Positions 1 to 10,979 of a stretch of DNA of 64,000 nt are shown piece by piece. Location of the stretch: contig NC_080680.1 in assembly GCF_030445035.2 (NCBI RefSeq), positions 115,098,228 to 115,162,227 of the forward strand. Direction: 5' to 3'. Made by a program: the position numbers and the translations under genes. Source of the DNA: Dasypus novemcinctus (lineage: Eukaryota; Chordata; Mammalia; Cingulata; Dasypodidae). Below the pieces are notes generated by a model. That model was not told the origin of the DNA. It did not search any database and saw nothing but the letters and a program-made list of their open reading frames with translations. Position 1 is the stretch's first letter. Every line of letters begins with the position of its first letter.

Positions 1-202
1 TTAACCTGGCTCATTAGAGCAGAATTAAGAAGGCTCGTGTAAAGCGAGATCTGTGTGGCATCTCCCTGCTTCTACGTCATGTGGTGATTTTGAGTAATTC
101 TGGTTCAAATTCTGACCCTACAGTGAGAACTTGGATAAATTAAAGAACCTTCTACACTTCAGTTTTTCCTTGTCTATGAAATGGGAATAATAATACTAAG
201 TG
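1..202. other. left edge, no feature seen
   Basis: About 200 bases of ordinary AT-rich DNA before the first repeat. Bases 80-200 vaguely resemble a MIR (a pattern of tctatgaaatgggaataa), too weak to call. Confidence 0.3.
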
Positions 203-210
203 CCTTAGAG

Positions 211-403
211 CAGGAGTTCTTAACAAGGGGTCCATGAGCTTGACTTGAATTTCAAATAAACATTATTCTTGTGGGGATGTGTTGGTATGGGTGTGATATA
301 CTTATTAAATAATACACAATATAATGTGGACTTAGGAAGGGGTCTGTGATTTTCATCTGACTGGCAAAGGGGTCCATGGAACAAAAAAGGTTAAGAACCC
401 CTT
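211..403 (-). mobile_element. hAT-type nonautonomous DNA element, split by the LINE at 403-4601
   Basis: Terminal inverted repeats CAGGAGTTCTTAAC (left) and GTTAAGAACCCCT (right). The same family occurs at 18239-18431 and 24170-24360. The 8-bp target duplication is CCTTAGAG (203-210); its partner CCCTAGAG is found only at 4613-4620, after a second copy of the right terminus (4602-4612). The LINE therefore inserted into the last bases of this element and duplicated them. Confidence 0.8.
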
Positions 404-1001
404 CCGAAGGATTGTGGGAAGATGGTGATGGACTAACAGGCAGGGCTGCATGCTCTCACTAAAACAATGGAGAAAGAGCCAAAAGCTGCCCAAGGGACCT
501 GCTTTGGGGGTCAGCAGACCAGGACAGTGCTACACAACTTCCAGGAGGGGGATGGACAGAGAGATGAAGAAACCAAAAAGACAAATGTGAGTTACCAAAC
601 CCCAATGGCCACCAGGAAGGGCTCCCCTACCCCACCTCCAAGATATTGAGTTGGGGTAAAACCCCTGGCTCACTGTAGCAACCTGAGAGGGGAATAGACA
701 CCTTCCTCCCTGTCAGCTCTTTGAAGGGAAAAGGGAGGAGAGGTCATGGTGCTTTTCTTCAGTGAATTCGGCCAGCAGAGCCCACTTTGAATCTCCAAAT
801 TGGATATTCAACACAGGAACACAGGAAAGCCAAGACTGAAATGGCTCCGTGTAAAGGTGCACTGACCAGCACCATCTATTGGCCTGTCTGTAAATTGCAT
901 GGACAAAAACTGCACTCTCTTTATATCAACCCCTGGGAGAAAATTTGTGCCCCACTTGTGAGTACCTGGCCTGATTTTCAAAACTTAAGCTGGGTAATTT
1001 T

Positions 1002-1411
1002 TTTTTTAATCTTTAAAAACAAAAATTTCTCTCCCCTTCCCCCCACCCAAGTTGTCTGTTCTCTGTGTCCATTTGCCGCCCGTTCTTCCCTGTCCACTTC
1101 TGTTGTTGTCAGTGGCACGGGAATCTGTGTCTCTTTTTGTTGCGTCATCTTGCTGCATCAGTTCTCCGTGTGTGCGGTGCCACTCCTGGGCAGGCTGAAC
1201 TTTCTTTCACGCTGGGTGGCTCTCTTTACCAGGTGCAATCCTTGTACGCGAGGCTCCTGTACACGGGGGACACCCCTGTGGCAGGGCACTCCTTGCACGC
1301 ATCAGTACTGCGTATGGGCCAGCTCCACAAGGGCCAAGGAGGCCCGGGGTTTGAATCACGGACATCCCGTGGTAGACAGATGCCCTATCCATTGGGCCAA
1401 GTCCACTTCCC
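1002..1411 (-). mobile_element. long DAS-type tRNA-derived SINE
   Basis: The tRNA-like head is at the high end (box B-like GTTTGAATCACGG region) and the T-rich tail at the low end. Target duplication TAAGCTGGGTAATTTT at 986-1001 and 1412-1427, complete. Inserted in the L1 leader. Confidence 0.92.
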
Positions 1412-1536
1412 TAAGCTGGGTAATTTTAAAGATTGAGAATAAGTTGAACCAAATATCAAAGAAGAGCTGTGGGGGAAAAAAGCAATAGTCAAGAGAGAGA
1501 AAATAGCCATCAGATTAATTTTACCAACATATTCAG

Positions 1537-2940
1537 ATGCCTAGACATCAGCAAAACATTACAAGCCATACTAGGAAACAGGAAGAGATGGCCCAGCCAA
1601 AAGAACAAAACAAAAATCCTAAAGAGATACAGGATTTAATACAATTAATGAGCAATAATTACATAATTCTCCTAAATCACTTCAAAGAACTTAAAGAAAA
1701 TATGACTGAAGAAATAAAGGACAATAATAAGACAGAGAGAGCTTTCTTTGAAAGTCTTCAAAGAAAAGTAACAGACCTTATAGGAATAAAAGACACAATG
1801 GACGAGATTAAAAATACATTAGAGGGAAGCAGACTTGGACCAATGGATAGAGTGTCTGCCTACTACATGGGAGATCCCCAGTTCAAACCCCGGGCCTCCT
1901 TGACCCGTGTGGAGCTGGCCCATGCGCAGTGCTGATGCGTGCAAGGAGTGCCGTGCCACACAGGGGTGTCCCCCGTGTAGGGGAGCTCCACGCACAAGGA
2001 GTGCCCCCAGTAAGGAGAGCCGCCCAGCATGAAAGAAAGTGCAGCCTGCCCAAGAATGGCACTGCACACACAGAGAGCTGACACAACAAGATGATGCAAC
2101 AAAAAGAAACACATATTCCCAGTGCTGCTGATAAGGATAGAAGCGGTCACAAAAGAACACACAGTGAATGGACACAGAGAACAGACAACTGGGGGAGCGG
2201 GGGGAAGGGGAGAGAAATTTTAAAAAGTACCTTAGAGGCACATAGGAGCAGATTTTAATTGCTTGAAGACAGAACATCTGAACTGGAAAAGACAGGTGAA
2301 GAGAAAGAGAAGAGAATGGAAAAAAATGGAACAGAGTCTCAGGGAATTGAATGACAATGTGAAACACATAACCATCACATTATTGGTGTCCCAGAAGGAG
2401 AAGAGAATAGAAAATGGGCAGAAAGAATATTTGAGGAAACAAAGACTAAGAACTTCCCAACCCTTATGCAGGACATAAATATCAATATCCCAAGAAGGAC
2501 TACATACCCCAAACAGAATAAATCTGAATAGACATATCCTGAGACTCCTACTATTCAGAATGACAAATATCAGAGATAAAGAGAGGATTCTGAAAGCAGC
2601 AAGAGAAAAGCAAAGCATCACATGCAAGGGAAACTCAATAAGATTAAGTGCCGACCTCTCATCAGAAACCATGGAGGAGAGAAGAAAGTGGTACGATGTA
2701 TTTAAGGCACTGAAAGAGAAAAGCTGCCAGCCAAAAATACGGTATCCAGCAAAGCTGTCCTTCAAAAATGAGGATGAGTTCAAAGTCTTCACAGACAGAC
2801 AAAAACTGATAGAATGTTACCAAAAGACCAGATCTGAAAGAGATACGAAAGGGGGTGCTACAGCCTATAAGGAAAAAACAAGGGCTAGAGATTCTGAGAA
2901 GAGTTTAGAAATGAAGATTATTAGGAAGGGTAAACTAAAG
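1537..2940 (+). pseudogene. L1 ORF1p-like coding remnant, interrupted by a SINE
   Basis: The first block, MPRHQQNITSHTRKQEE to MDEIKNTLE (1537-1824), is the basic N terminus and start of the coiled coil of L1 ORF1p. After the SINE the protein resumes: IIGVPEGEENRKWAERIFEE, then KERILKAAREKQSITCKG, RLSADLSSETMEERRKWYD and ILYPAKLSF-like RYPAKLSFKNEDEF, the RRM and C-terminal RNA-binding domains. Stops and a frame shift after the SINE (in frame near 2253, 2350 and 2526) show it is dead. By family knowledge, ORF1p is a trimeric RNA-binding protein of the L1 particle. Confidence 0.85.
1825..2223 (+). mobile_element. long DAS-type tRNA-derived SINE
   Basis: Head GGAAGCAGACTTGGACC with box B-like GTTCAAACCCCGG, then the usual body and an A-rich tail. 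Imperfect target duplication AAATACATTAGAGG / AAGTACCTTAGAGG. It splits the L1 ORF1 remnant. Confidence 0.92.
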
Positions 2941-3003
2941 GATAAGATGACAGACAATAGAACAATATGACAATTGAGAGCCAAAGGACAAAATGGATGA
3001 AGG

Positions 3004-4480
3004 AATTTGAAGTTTTCAATGAACCTTTCACATCTATGAACCCTGAAATATGGAGAGATGTTTCTTGGGCAAGAACACTCCAGGAGCAGCAGAAAGTGGC
3101 ACAGAGGATTAAATAGAATGAATCATCAGTAGACGTACACATTTCTCACCAAAGTCAATTCCTGGCTGACTTTGAAAGGGATGAGATTGTGCTATTTGTG
3201 CAGCTATTACTGAGAAACAGAAGACAGTTTCAGCAAATAAAGCAATGGTTACTGTGTCTGCTTCTGGGACTGCAGAGACTATAACTGAGAGAGAAGATGG
3301 TGCTCCAACACCAGATGGCTCTGTTTTTATCAAAGCCTGATAAAGGAAAATGCATAGCATGAATTATTTGAATCTGGTTTTTTTTCATTATCATTTAAAA
3401 TTTTAGACATAAGGATACTTATTCTGGAGAAACAGGGCAAAACTCCTGTTTGTTAAGATAAGTTTTTCAGATGAAGCATGTAAATCTAAATGGTAGCATT
3501 ATTGTACAGTGTTTGGACTATGCTTTGATAAGTTATGATTTATACTTAAGATTAGAATTCTGAGCAAAATGTTTTTGATGTATAAATTTAATCCAAATAT
3601 ATGGATGGATACATTTTGAAATCACAACTTGAAAAGTAAATTCTTGAATAGTAAGTAACTTGGTCAGTGTTATTAAAATTTAACTCATTGACTTTTGTTT
3701 TTTGATAAGGGATATAAGTGATTGCTTTCTCTTCTAGAAATATACTGCTGTTCTATTCATTCTGTTTTCCTTGTTTTTGTGGAGTAAGTTTGTAACAAGG
3801 CTTAAATGTTTTTAATATTCATTTTGGTTCAAAGTTGTGGTTTTGTTATATGTGGAATCTTTGAAAGTTCAGGCAAAAATGCATGCAAATGTGAACATTC
3901 TGAAGTCTCAATTCTGATATATGCTTAAATGTTTGGCTTTAATTAACTTATAACAATGGTAGTTGCCTCCTTCAGTATTTGTTAGATATATGAAGTACTG
4001 AAAAGTGTCACAATGATGATTTTAATTTTTAGGTTATTATTGTAGGTAGGTTAGTCATTTCCACAAGTAAGTCAGTTTTTAAATGTGCATTTTATTCTTT
4101 TTTTAAATTTATTTCTCCCCACCCCCTCATTGTTTTGCACTTGCTTTGTCTGTTCATCTTCTTTGTTTCTTTAGGAGGCACCAGGAACTGAACCCAATAC
4201 CTCCAATGTGGGAGGGAGGAGACTAATCACTTGAGCCACCTCCACTTCCTGTTTTGTTGTGTGTCTCATTATGTTTTTCCTCCCCACATCTCTTGTTGCG
4301 TCATCTTGTTGTGCCTGCCGGTCGCATCAGCTCACTGTCTTCTTTAGGAGACACCAGGAACCAAACCAGGGACCTCCCATGTGGTATCACTTGAGGCACA
4401 TCTACTTCCCCATGCATTTTTTAAATGAATGGCTTTTACAGACACATCATAATAAATTATACTGCTACCTTTAAAAAAAA
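3004..4480 (+). pseudogene. unrecognised mRNA-like insert ending in AATAAA and an A tract
   Basis: Between L1 ORF1 and the L1 tail lies DNA unlike L1. It has an open stretch ending ...GTAETITEREDGAPTPDGSVFIKA and a stop near 3340, then about 1.1 kb of AT-rich DNA that looks like a 3' UTR. AATAAA at 4451-4456 is followed 16 bases later by AAAAAAAA. This is what a processed pseudogene looks like, but I cannot name the gene and found no target duplication. A SINE sits inside at 4098-4412. Confidence 0.4.
4098..4412 (-). mobile_element. double-headed tRNA-derived SINE (DAS relative)
   Basis: Two antisense tRNA-like heads, each with a box B-like GGGACCTCC/GAACCC pattern (near 4170-4245 and 4335-4410), joined by a T-rich spacer. 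Possible target duplication GTGCATTTTATTC / CATGCATTTTTTA. Confidence 0.75.
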
Positions 4481-4612
4481 TTAGGGGATGATATGGGAGA
4501 GGGAGGGGGTAACTGTGAAACCCTCATACTTTTGATGTAACTTTTCTAATCTAAAACCTCTTTAAAAATAAATTTACATTAAAAAAAAAAAAAAAAAAAA
4601 AAAGAACCCCTG

Positions 4613-6275
4613 CCCTAGAGGACTTTTATGAAGATTAGGTGAGCTGGGAAAAAAAAAAATAAGGTGAGTTGATATACTTGAAACTCTGGCTCAGCGCCGG
4701 GCATATAACACTGAAGAGTTTTTACCATTTTATGTTTCTATTAAATAATGGCTATCCATGTACATAATTCTTTGACCATAATTCTGACTATTTCTTTATG
4801 ATAGATTCCTAGAAGAACATTATTTTGTCCAAAATGTATGAACATATTGAACACAGTCTATTTTTCTAAAGTTACCCAGAATCGGCAATTCAACAGCTTG
4901 CTTCATTAGACCTCCAAGGGAATTCTTGGGCTCTGGAAATTAAATTTTATGGCGACTATTATTTGGTAGATTACCTAGCTAAGGCTAATATAAAAAGCTA
5001 GAGCTCTTTCAAATCTCTCTGTGATGGGCCATTAGCAATCAGGAGAAAATAAAATGGTTTCTGTGTTTACAGCGAGCCCCAACACACACTGAAGTGAAAA
5101 TCTGGCTCAGAGGACCTTTCTCCCGGCTTCCTATAATCCTTGAACAACATTCGTTCCTAGCATTCCTTTCCTAACACCTGCCGCTCCAAATCCCTCACTT
5201 TGCATGACCATTGGACTTTCAGATTCCCTCCTTAACTTTGACCTTTTTATTTAAGGATGTGACTTTTAGCTAACCTTTGACTTGTGGGTCAGCAGTTAAG
5301 CTGTTCATTCTGCCAGACCCCTTTCATCCTTTGCCTTTTTTAAGGAACAGAGCCAGTTGTGCATAATTTACACTTATTTTGACCATCTTCGTCCATTCTT
5401 AGATGATGAAACCTTATAAGGCAACTGGTGCAAGGAGTATCATTGAATGGAAACGAGAAACAAGCGTTTACAAAGAGTTTAGACTTTGCATTTCTGAGGA
5501 AACTTCAGCCTGTTCAAATTTCATTTCAGTGTCAACATTTAAGGGAAGCCACAGGAGAGTCCTTTCTCATCTCAAAAATGGGGGTCACCTTTAGGGCTAT
5601 CATATGGATTAAACGTTAGAAACTGTTCATTTCTTCCAGGAGCCTTCAGCTTGTTGTCGAGGTGAGGGCAGAATAGACACAGATGTCTGTATCACGGAGC
5701 AGAGCAAGCAATGGCTATAGGGAACAGCAGAGGGTTCTGAGGAAGGGGAGCTGAGATCCAGTAGCGGACATCTGGGAGGGCTTCACGTAAGAGAGGGTGT
5801 CAAAGATGAGTCAAGCTTCGTGGAAGGAGAGGTTTTCAGGTGAGTCATGAGAGAGTTTAGCAAGTGGAATTGGGCACAGGTGGAGGGGTGAATAGAACAA
5901 GTGAGAATGGGGACATTTATCCAAGCAATGGAATCACAGAGGTAAAACTGAGCAGAGCACGTTTGGGGACATCAAGTGGAGTAGTTTCATTAGAATGTGC
6001 AATCCACGCAGGGGCTTGTGGAAGGAAGGGGGCAGGGCACTTTGGAGCCAGGCTGCGGGGGGCCTGCTTCCCTGGGTTGGGTATTTGTCCCAGTCTGGTA
6101 GATGAGACACTGAAGGTTTCGTGGCAGGCCTGAGATCCTACCACAGCTCTGATTAGGACAACTGGGGAGCAGTATGAAGGGTGGAGTGAGGTGGGGGAGA
6201 GAGACCAGAGAGGGGTGCCGGGTTTTCTCTAGACTAAAGATGACAAGGGGGTCAAAGGCAGGGTGGTGGCAGATG
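4613..6275. other. intergenic DNA without a recognised gene
   Basis: Bases 4735-4880 resemble the 3' part of an old antisense L1 (GATAGATTCCTAGAAGAA pattern). 5640-6275 is purine-rich unique-looking DNA, perhaps a very old repeat that I cannot name. No coding signal is seen. Confidence 0.4.
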
Positions 6276-6289
6276 AAAAGAAGGGGTGG

Positions 6290-6918
6290 CCACTCAGCTA
6301 ATATGAAGTTGAAGAAGGTCAACCACCACACCAGGGAGCCAAGAGTGCCTACAACTGAAAGCAGGACTGCATCCAGCATCCATGTGGAATCTAAGCCCCC
6401 TCTTGATATAGATGTGGAGTGGACACAACCATTCCAAGGTCCACAGGATGGAGGAATAGAGTATGGATTAGAGTGGACTTACTGATATTCTATTCATGAA
6501 CTATTATGATTAGTAATCAAAGAAAATGTGGCATTGATGTGGAGAAAGTGGCCATGGTGGCTGCTGGGGGTAGGGAGTGGGAGGAAGAGATGAGATGTGG
6601 GGGTATTTTCGGGACTTGGAGTTGTCCTGGGTGGTGCTGCAGGGACAGTTACTTGACATTGTATGTCCTCCCATGGCCCACTAGGTGGAATGTGGGAGAG
6701 TGTGGGCTATGATGTGGACCATTGACCATGAGGTGCAGCGGTGCTCAGAGAAGTATTCACCAAATGCAATGAATGTCTCATGATGATGGAGGAGATTGTT
6801 GTTATGAGGGGAGGAGTGGGGTGAGGGGGGTGGGGGGTATATGGGGCCTTATATTTTTTGAATGTAATATTAAAAAAATAAAGACCAAAAGAAAAAAGAA
6901 AAGAAAAGAAAAGAAAAG
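6290..6918 (+). mobile_element. 5'-truncated LINE 3' end (xenarthran L1-tail family)
   Basis: A perfect 14-bp target duplication AAAAGAAGGGGTGG lies at 6276-6289 and 6919-6932. The body matches the copies at 17735-18205, 46660-48745, 49909-50232 and 52240-52590 (shared landmarks: TTTTCGGGACTTGGAG, CAATGAATG and a polyadenylated end TTTTTTGAATGTAATATT). It ends in AATAAAG and (AAAAG)n. Confidence 0.8.
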
Positions 6919-6925
6919 AAAAGAA
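6888..6925 (+). repeat. (AAAAG)n simple repeat, the tail of the LINE insertion
   Basis: Tandem GAAAA units grown from the poly(A) tail of the preceding element. Confidence 0.9.
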
Positions 6926-7254
6926 GGGGTGGATGTGCTTGGTAAATTTGTGAACTTTTTTTTAAAAAAGGAAGAAGCCTTTCTTTCCTTAAATAATTTA
7001 TTTGCAATAAATTAACAGTTATATAGCAGATTATAATCAATGGTTTAAAACTCACAAAACACATCCATAAATAAAGTCTTTGGTTGATACATCTAATCAC
7101 ATTCTACAAAGCACCATAATTCTATTTCAATAACAATATTGTGTGGGGAAGATTACCAAACATTATAGAAAAGAGAGAAGCATGATAGTAAGGCGCTTGT
7201 CCATTTTCAATCCCAAAATATTCAGTGGCTGAACAAGACTGTAGAAAGACTAGA

Positions 7255-7400
7255 CACGGAGCCAGGAGCCCTTACCCTGGATGTAAGGGTTTCTATTAAC
7301 TGTCCATGGGACTTTGGGAAGGCCACCTTAAAACCCTGTGAACCTGTTTACTCCTCTGTAAAATGAGGGAAAAGAACTATCAACATCAAAAGTATCTTTA
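7255..7400 (+). mobile_element. MIR fragment
   Basis: Diverged MIR core: GGAGCCAGGAGCCC, ...GACTTTGGGAAGGCCACC..., TTTACTCCTCTGTAAAATGAGG. Confidence 0.65.
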
Positions 7401-7609
7401 AGTTCTGATACTCTGTCAATCAATGCACCTGTTTATACATGATCCCAGAAGTTCCCAGTGGTGTCCACAGCAGATTAAGTGCTTCCCTTTTTTCAAGCAA
7501 AGGAATAGCATATATTATATATAAACTGCTTAAACTTTTCTGTTGGGCTTTAAAGAATCCATAAGGCGATAACAATCCAGTGAACTATAATGAGTTTAAA
7601 CATGAATTC

Positions 7610-7710
7610 TTCTTCTTTTTTTCTTTTTCTTTAGGACATACCAGGGACTGAACCCAGGACCTCATACAAGGGAAGCAGCTCCTCCACCACTGAGTATCAG
7701 CCACTCCTTG
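7610..7710 (-). mobile_element. short single-headed tRNA-derived SINE
   Basis: An antisense tRNA-like head with GAACCCAGGACC and a T-rich end. Perfect target duplication AACATGAATTC at 7599-7609 and 7711-7721. Confidence 0.85.
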
Positions 7711-7776
7711 AACATGAATTCCTACTGCGCAATCTCCAAATAAAAGTTGCCAAGGACGACTCGAGGACTGGCTTTT

Positions 7777-8569
7777 TTTTTTCAAGATTATTTATTTTTT
7801 CCCCCTTCCCCTCCTCCCGCCCTGCTGTTTTTTGCTGTCTGTGTTGTCTTCTCTTCTCATTTTCTCTCCTCTAGGATTCACCAGGATTGGATCCTTGTGC
7901 TCCCTGATGGGGAGAGAGGTTCCCTGTCAGTTGCATCCCCTCAGTTCCTGGTTTCTGCTGTGCTTCACCTTGACTTTCCCCTTGTCTTTTTTTTTTTTTT
8001 TTAAGATTTATTTATTTATTTAATTCCCCCCCCTCCCCTGGTTGTCTGTTCTTGGTGTCTATTTGCTGCGTCTTGTTTCTTTGTCCGCTTCTGTTGTCGT
8101 CAGCGGCACAGGAAGTGTGGGCGGCGCCATTCCTGGGCAGGCTGCTCTTTCTTTTCACGCTGGGCGGCTTTCCTCACGGGCGCACTCCTTGCGTGTGGGG
8201 CTCCCCCATGCGGGGGACACCCTTGCGTGGCACGGCACTCCTTGCGCGCATCAGCGCTGCGCATGGGCCAGCTCCACACGGGTCAAGGAGGCCCGGGGTT
8301 TGAACCGCGGACCTCCCATGTGGTAGACGGACGCCCTAACCACTGGGCCAAAGTCCGTTTCCCTCCCCTTGTCTTTTGATGCGTCATCATCTTGCTGTGT
8401 GACTCACTTGCACGGAGCACTGGCTCACCACGCGGGCACTTGCGCGGGCACTGGCTCGCTGCACGGGCACACTTTCTCTTCTTTTTCACCAGGAGGTCCG
8501 AGGGATCGAACCCAAGTTCTTCCATATGATAGGCGGAAGTCCTATCACTTGAGCTACATCCACTTCCTG
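7777..8569 (-). mobile_element. tRNA-derived SINE (diverged form), host to a nested SINE
   Basis: Antisense copy with tRNA-like head near 8490-8569 (GATCGAACCC). Perfect target duplication GGACTGGCTTTT at 7765-7776 and 8570-8581. Interrupted by the SINE at 7991-8363. Confidence 0.85.
7991..8363 (-). mobile_element. long DAS-type SINE nested in an older SINE
   Basis: Full-length copy with little decay. Perfect 14-bp target duplication TCCCCTTGTCTTTT at 7977-7990 and 8364-8377. Confidence 0.93.
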
Positions 8570-8581
8570 GGACTGGCTTTT

Positions 8582-10115
8582 GAATGAGTTTCCAGTCTCA
8601 TGGACACCTTGTCAAGGTTTTGCTCCACGTTTGCCTACAAGTCCTCTTGACTGTCACTTTAACCTAGGTTAATATATAAAAAGACAAGCTTGCAAAAGAA
8701 ATAATTTGAAAAATGTGTTACATAAAGTAATAGTCTATAGGATTCCCTGAAAGGTTTTTAAAATTATCCCCCTCATAGGGTTACATGATAACTCACTCTT
8801 CTCAAGCCTGTCCAGGAGCACTCTGTCACATTTCATGGAACAGCCTTTGTTGTACACACCCTTTTACAGGAAAGTGCAGTAAAGTCCTATATTCAAGCAG
8901 AGATCCTCTTTGCCTTCCTTGGCAACGCATTAAAATAGATCTAAAATGAAGTGTTATTTTGATTCCATGTCAGATGAATGAATAAGTAATATTTCTTAAT
9001 AAACTGTCTAACGCTTTGAAATGTAAAATCACCTGATAGCTTTGGGACAGACTTGAGTCCATGTAAGAAATGCACACGTGGGGAGAAATCCCCTGGTCTG
9101 TGGGCCTATGTGATTCCTGGTCTGTGGAGAAAGTTTACCAAGTGCACTAAAATAACAGACCTTGAAGGCAAATGTCCTACTCCTGGGAAACACTTGTGCT
9201 ACAAGTGAGAATGCTGTAGAGAATATGACACAATGACCTTGCTCTTTGCGGGGAATACCATTGGAAGGAAGCTTCATCCAGCTTTCTTCTCATCACCAAA
9301 CCAAGGAGGTGCTTTTCAACCTTTCATAAATAAAAATACCTCATTCTCGAGTGGCAACAGATTTAAATTCCAATTTTATATACACTAAAAAGCCCTAATC
9401 TCAAATCCATTGGTTTCCTACCTGCAATTCAGAAGGTTTTAAAACCAATGTGCTGGGGAAATAAAATGTCCCCGAGAAAATCAAATGAAATTATTGGTAT
9501 TCTGGGTTCAGCTATAGGATTCATGTTTGAATTCAAGCATCTTCAGGGCATGTGGTAGAGAATTCTGCAGACCTACCTATGATGCTTCATCGATTTGTTG
9601 GGTACAATTCCTCCTAGCACAAAGCTGAACTAATGCTTCCACAGGGAAGACATTAATGCATTTCTATTGCCTACACTAAATGTTTTGTTTCAGCTAAGCT
9701 CCCTCTTTGTCAAATGAGTTGGTAAATGATAACATTTGGATTTTCATAATTATATTTGAATCTTCAATCAGCAGGAACTCAGGCCAAGTTACAAATTTTA
9801 ATCCTGGCATGTGAAATGAAGAGATTAACCAACCCATTTTAACTAACTGTTTTTCAAAAAAGAACCCTGAAGTCTAATTCATAAATTATCCTCTCCTTTT
9901 CTCTGACAGATACCCACTGTTCGGCTTTAGAGGTAACTGTAAGTATAAATGTCACAATACAAGTAGCACCTCATGTTTCCACGGAGTTTAAAGGCTGCAG
10001 GGCTCTTCTTCCACGCATCATCGATCTGCTGGGTCCTCACGCCTCAGGAGATTTCCCCACAAGTCTCCCAGGTTGGTTTCCTCAGGGATTCTGTCTGCAT
10101 TCATCAACCTTAAAT
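8582..10115. other. TAL2 downstream flank, no gene seen
   Basis: Repeat-poor, moderately AT-rich DNA. Such a long stretch without a recognisable repeat next to a developmental regulator may hold conserved elements, but no motif cluster stands out. Confidence 0.4.
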
Positions 10116-10121
10116 TTTATT
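10116..10121 (-). terminator. TAL2: candidate TAL2 poly(A) signal AATAAA
   Basis: AATAAA on the minus strand, about 420 bases downstream of the TAL2 stop codon in otherwise repeat-poor DNA. It would give a short 3' UTR. It is the nearest good hexamer that I found; use is not shown by the sequence. Confidence 0.4.
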
Positions 10122-10541
10122 TTGTTCATCCTTGATCAACTGTGCCTCGTTCTACAAAAAACACACTTTTAAAAAAATGTTCTGAGAGAAGCATTTTCTA
10201 TTCGTTCGTCTGAGCTCCACTATGGAAAAAAATCCTGAAGGCCTATAGAGTAAAACAATGATTTTCAAACCTTTTTTACCCATTGCCCCCAGACACCTGA
10301 TGCTGACCCCAGACATATAAGGCAGACAGAGGCAGGCTGCCCTGCGGGAGGCTGGGGAAGGCAGACTGGATTCCGCTCGGCCTCCTCTGGGCTCCCTGCG
10401 GCTGTCCCTGAGCCACCGCTTATCAAGTGTCAGTTCAGGCCTCACAGATAATTCATGCGATTGACTCTGGAACAAGAGAAAGGCTGCCGGCAGCCGGTGC
10501 CTTCTGATCCAGGGCTGCCCGGCTGGGGACACGCAGCCCCA

Positions 10542-10868
10542 CTAGGAGGCGTGGTAGCCTGGGCAGGGCGAGGGGGCGGCGCCGCCGTCGGGCAGGCTCC
10601 TGCCCTCAGGGCCCGGCAGGTGGGGTGCCTGGGGGAGGAGCTCCAGAAGGTTTCCTGACGCGCCCCCTCCCGTCTGCTGCAGGCCCTGCTCCCCCAAGAC
10701 CTTGACCAAGAAGTTGATGTACTTCATGGCCAGGCGGAGCGTTTCGTTTTTGCTCAGCTTCTTGTCCGGAGGGTGCGTGGGGATGAGCTTCCTCAGCCTG
10801 GCGAAGGCACTGTTGACATTCTGCTGCCTCCACCGCTCCCTGGTGTTGGTGAAGATCTTCCGGGTCAT
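10542..10868 (-). CDS. TAL2: TAL2, T-cell acute leukemia protein 2 (class II bHLH transcription factor)
   Basis: The minus strand encodes a complete 108-residue protein, the same length as human TAL2 as I recall it. It begins [13 protein letters not shown] and ends with TAG at 10544-10542. Residues about 2-55 form the bHLH domain: basic region [10 protein letters not shown], helix 1 [11 protein letters not shown], loop [11 protein letters not shown], helix 2 [17 protein letters not shown]. This domain nearly matches TAL1, TAL2 and LYL1. By family knowledge, these proteins pair with E proteins (E2A, HEB) on E-boxes in the nucleus and bind LMO proteins; TAL2 acts in midbrain GABAergic neurons and is misexpressed in some T-cell leukemias. 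Residues after about 60 ([23 protein letters not shown]...) are GC-rich and diverge from the human tail. I chose the ATG at 10868 because family homology starts there; the frame stays open upstream to 10979, but a pyrimidine tract and CCCAG precede the ATG by 10 bases, suggesting a splice acceptor. FKTN lies upstream in the same orientation, as in human. Confidence 0.96.
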   Translation of the reverse strand: MTRKIFTNTRERWRQQNVNSAFARLRKLIPTHPPDKKLSKNETLRLAMKYINFLVKVLGEQGLQQTGGGASGNLLELLPQAPHLPGPEGRSLPDGGAAPSPCPGYHAS

Positions 10869-10878
10869 GTCTGGGTCT

Positions 10879-10905
10879 CTGGGACGAGAAAGAGAAAGGG
10901 CGCCA
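10879..10905 (-). promoter_or_regulatory. TAL2: candidate 3' splice site just upstream of the TAL2 start codon
   Basis: Read on the minus strand, a pyrimidine-rich run (CCCTTTCTCTTTCTCGTCC) is followed by CAG, ending 10 bases before the TAL2 ATG. This is a good acceptor and suggests that the coding block is the last exon of a transcript whose 5' noncoding exon or exons lie upstream, at higher coordinates. The exon is inferred; only the motif is seen. Confidence 0.5.
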
Positions 10906-10979
10906 AGGCCCAACACCGTGAGGGCGACCCCGGGGACCGCGCGTCCTGCCAAGAACCTGCGAGGGCAGCTCTTCTCCAC

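Larger units (their letters stand above)
403..4601 (+). mobile_element. L1/HAL1-like element with 5' end and ORF1 but no visible ORF2
   Basis: Flanked by the target duplication AAGAACCCCT (393-402 and 4602-4611). It starts with an L1-like 5' leader (about 403-1536), has ORF1 (1537 to about 2940), and ends in a LINE-type 3' tail (about 4481-4580: GGGATGATATGGG..., an AATAAA and an A run of about 20). No reverse transcriptase is seen between ORF1 and the tail; 3004-4480 looks like unrelated mRNA-derived DNA. It carries three SINEs (1002-1411, 1825-2223, 4098-4412). It is either a HAL1-type ORF1-only element or an L1 with an internal loss. Confidence 0.7.
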
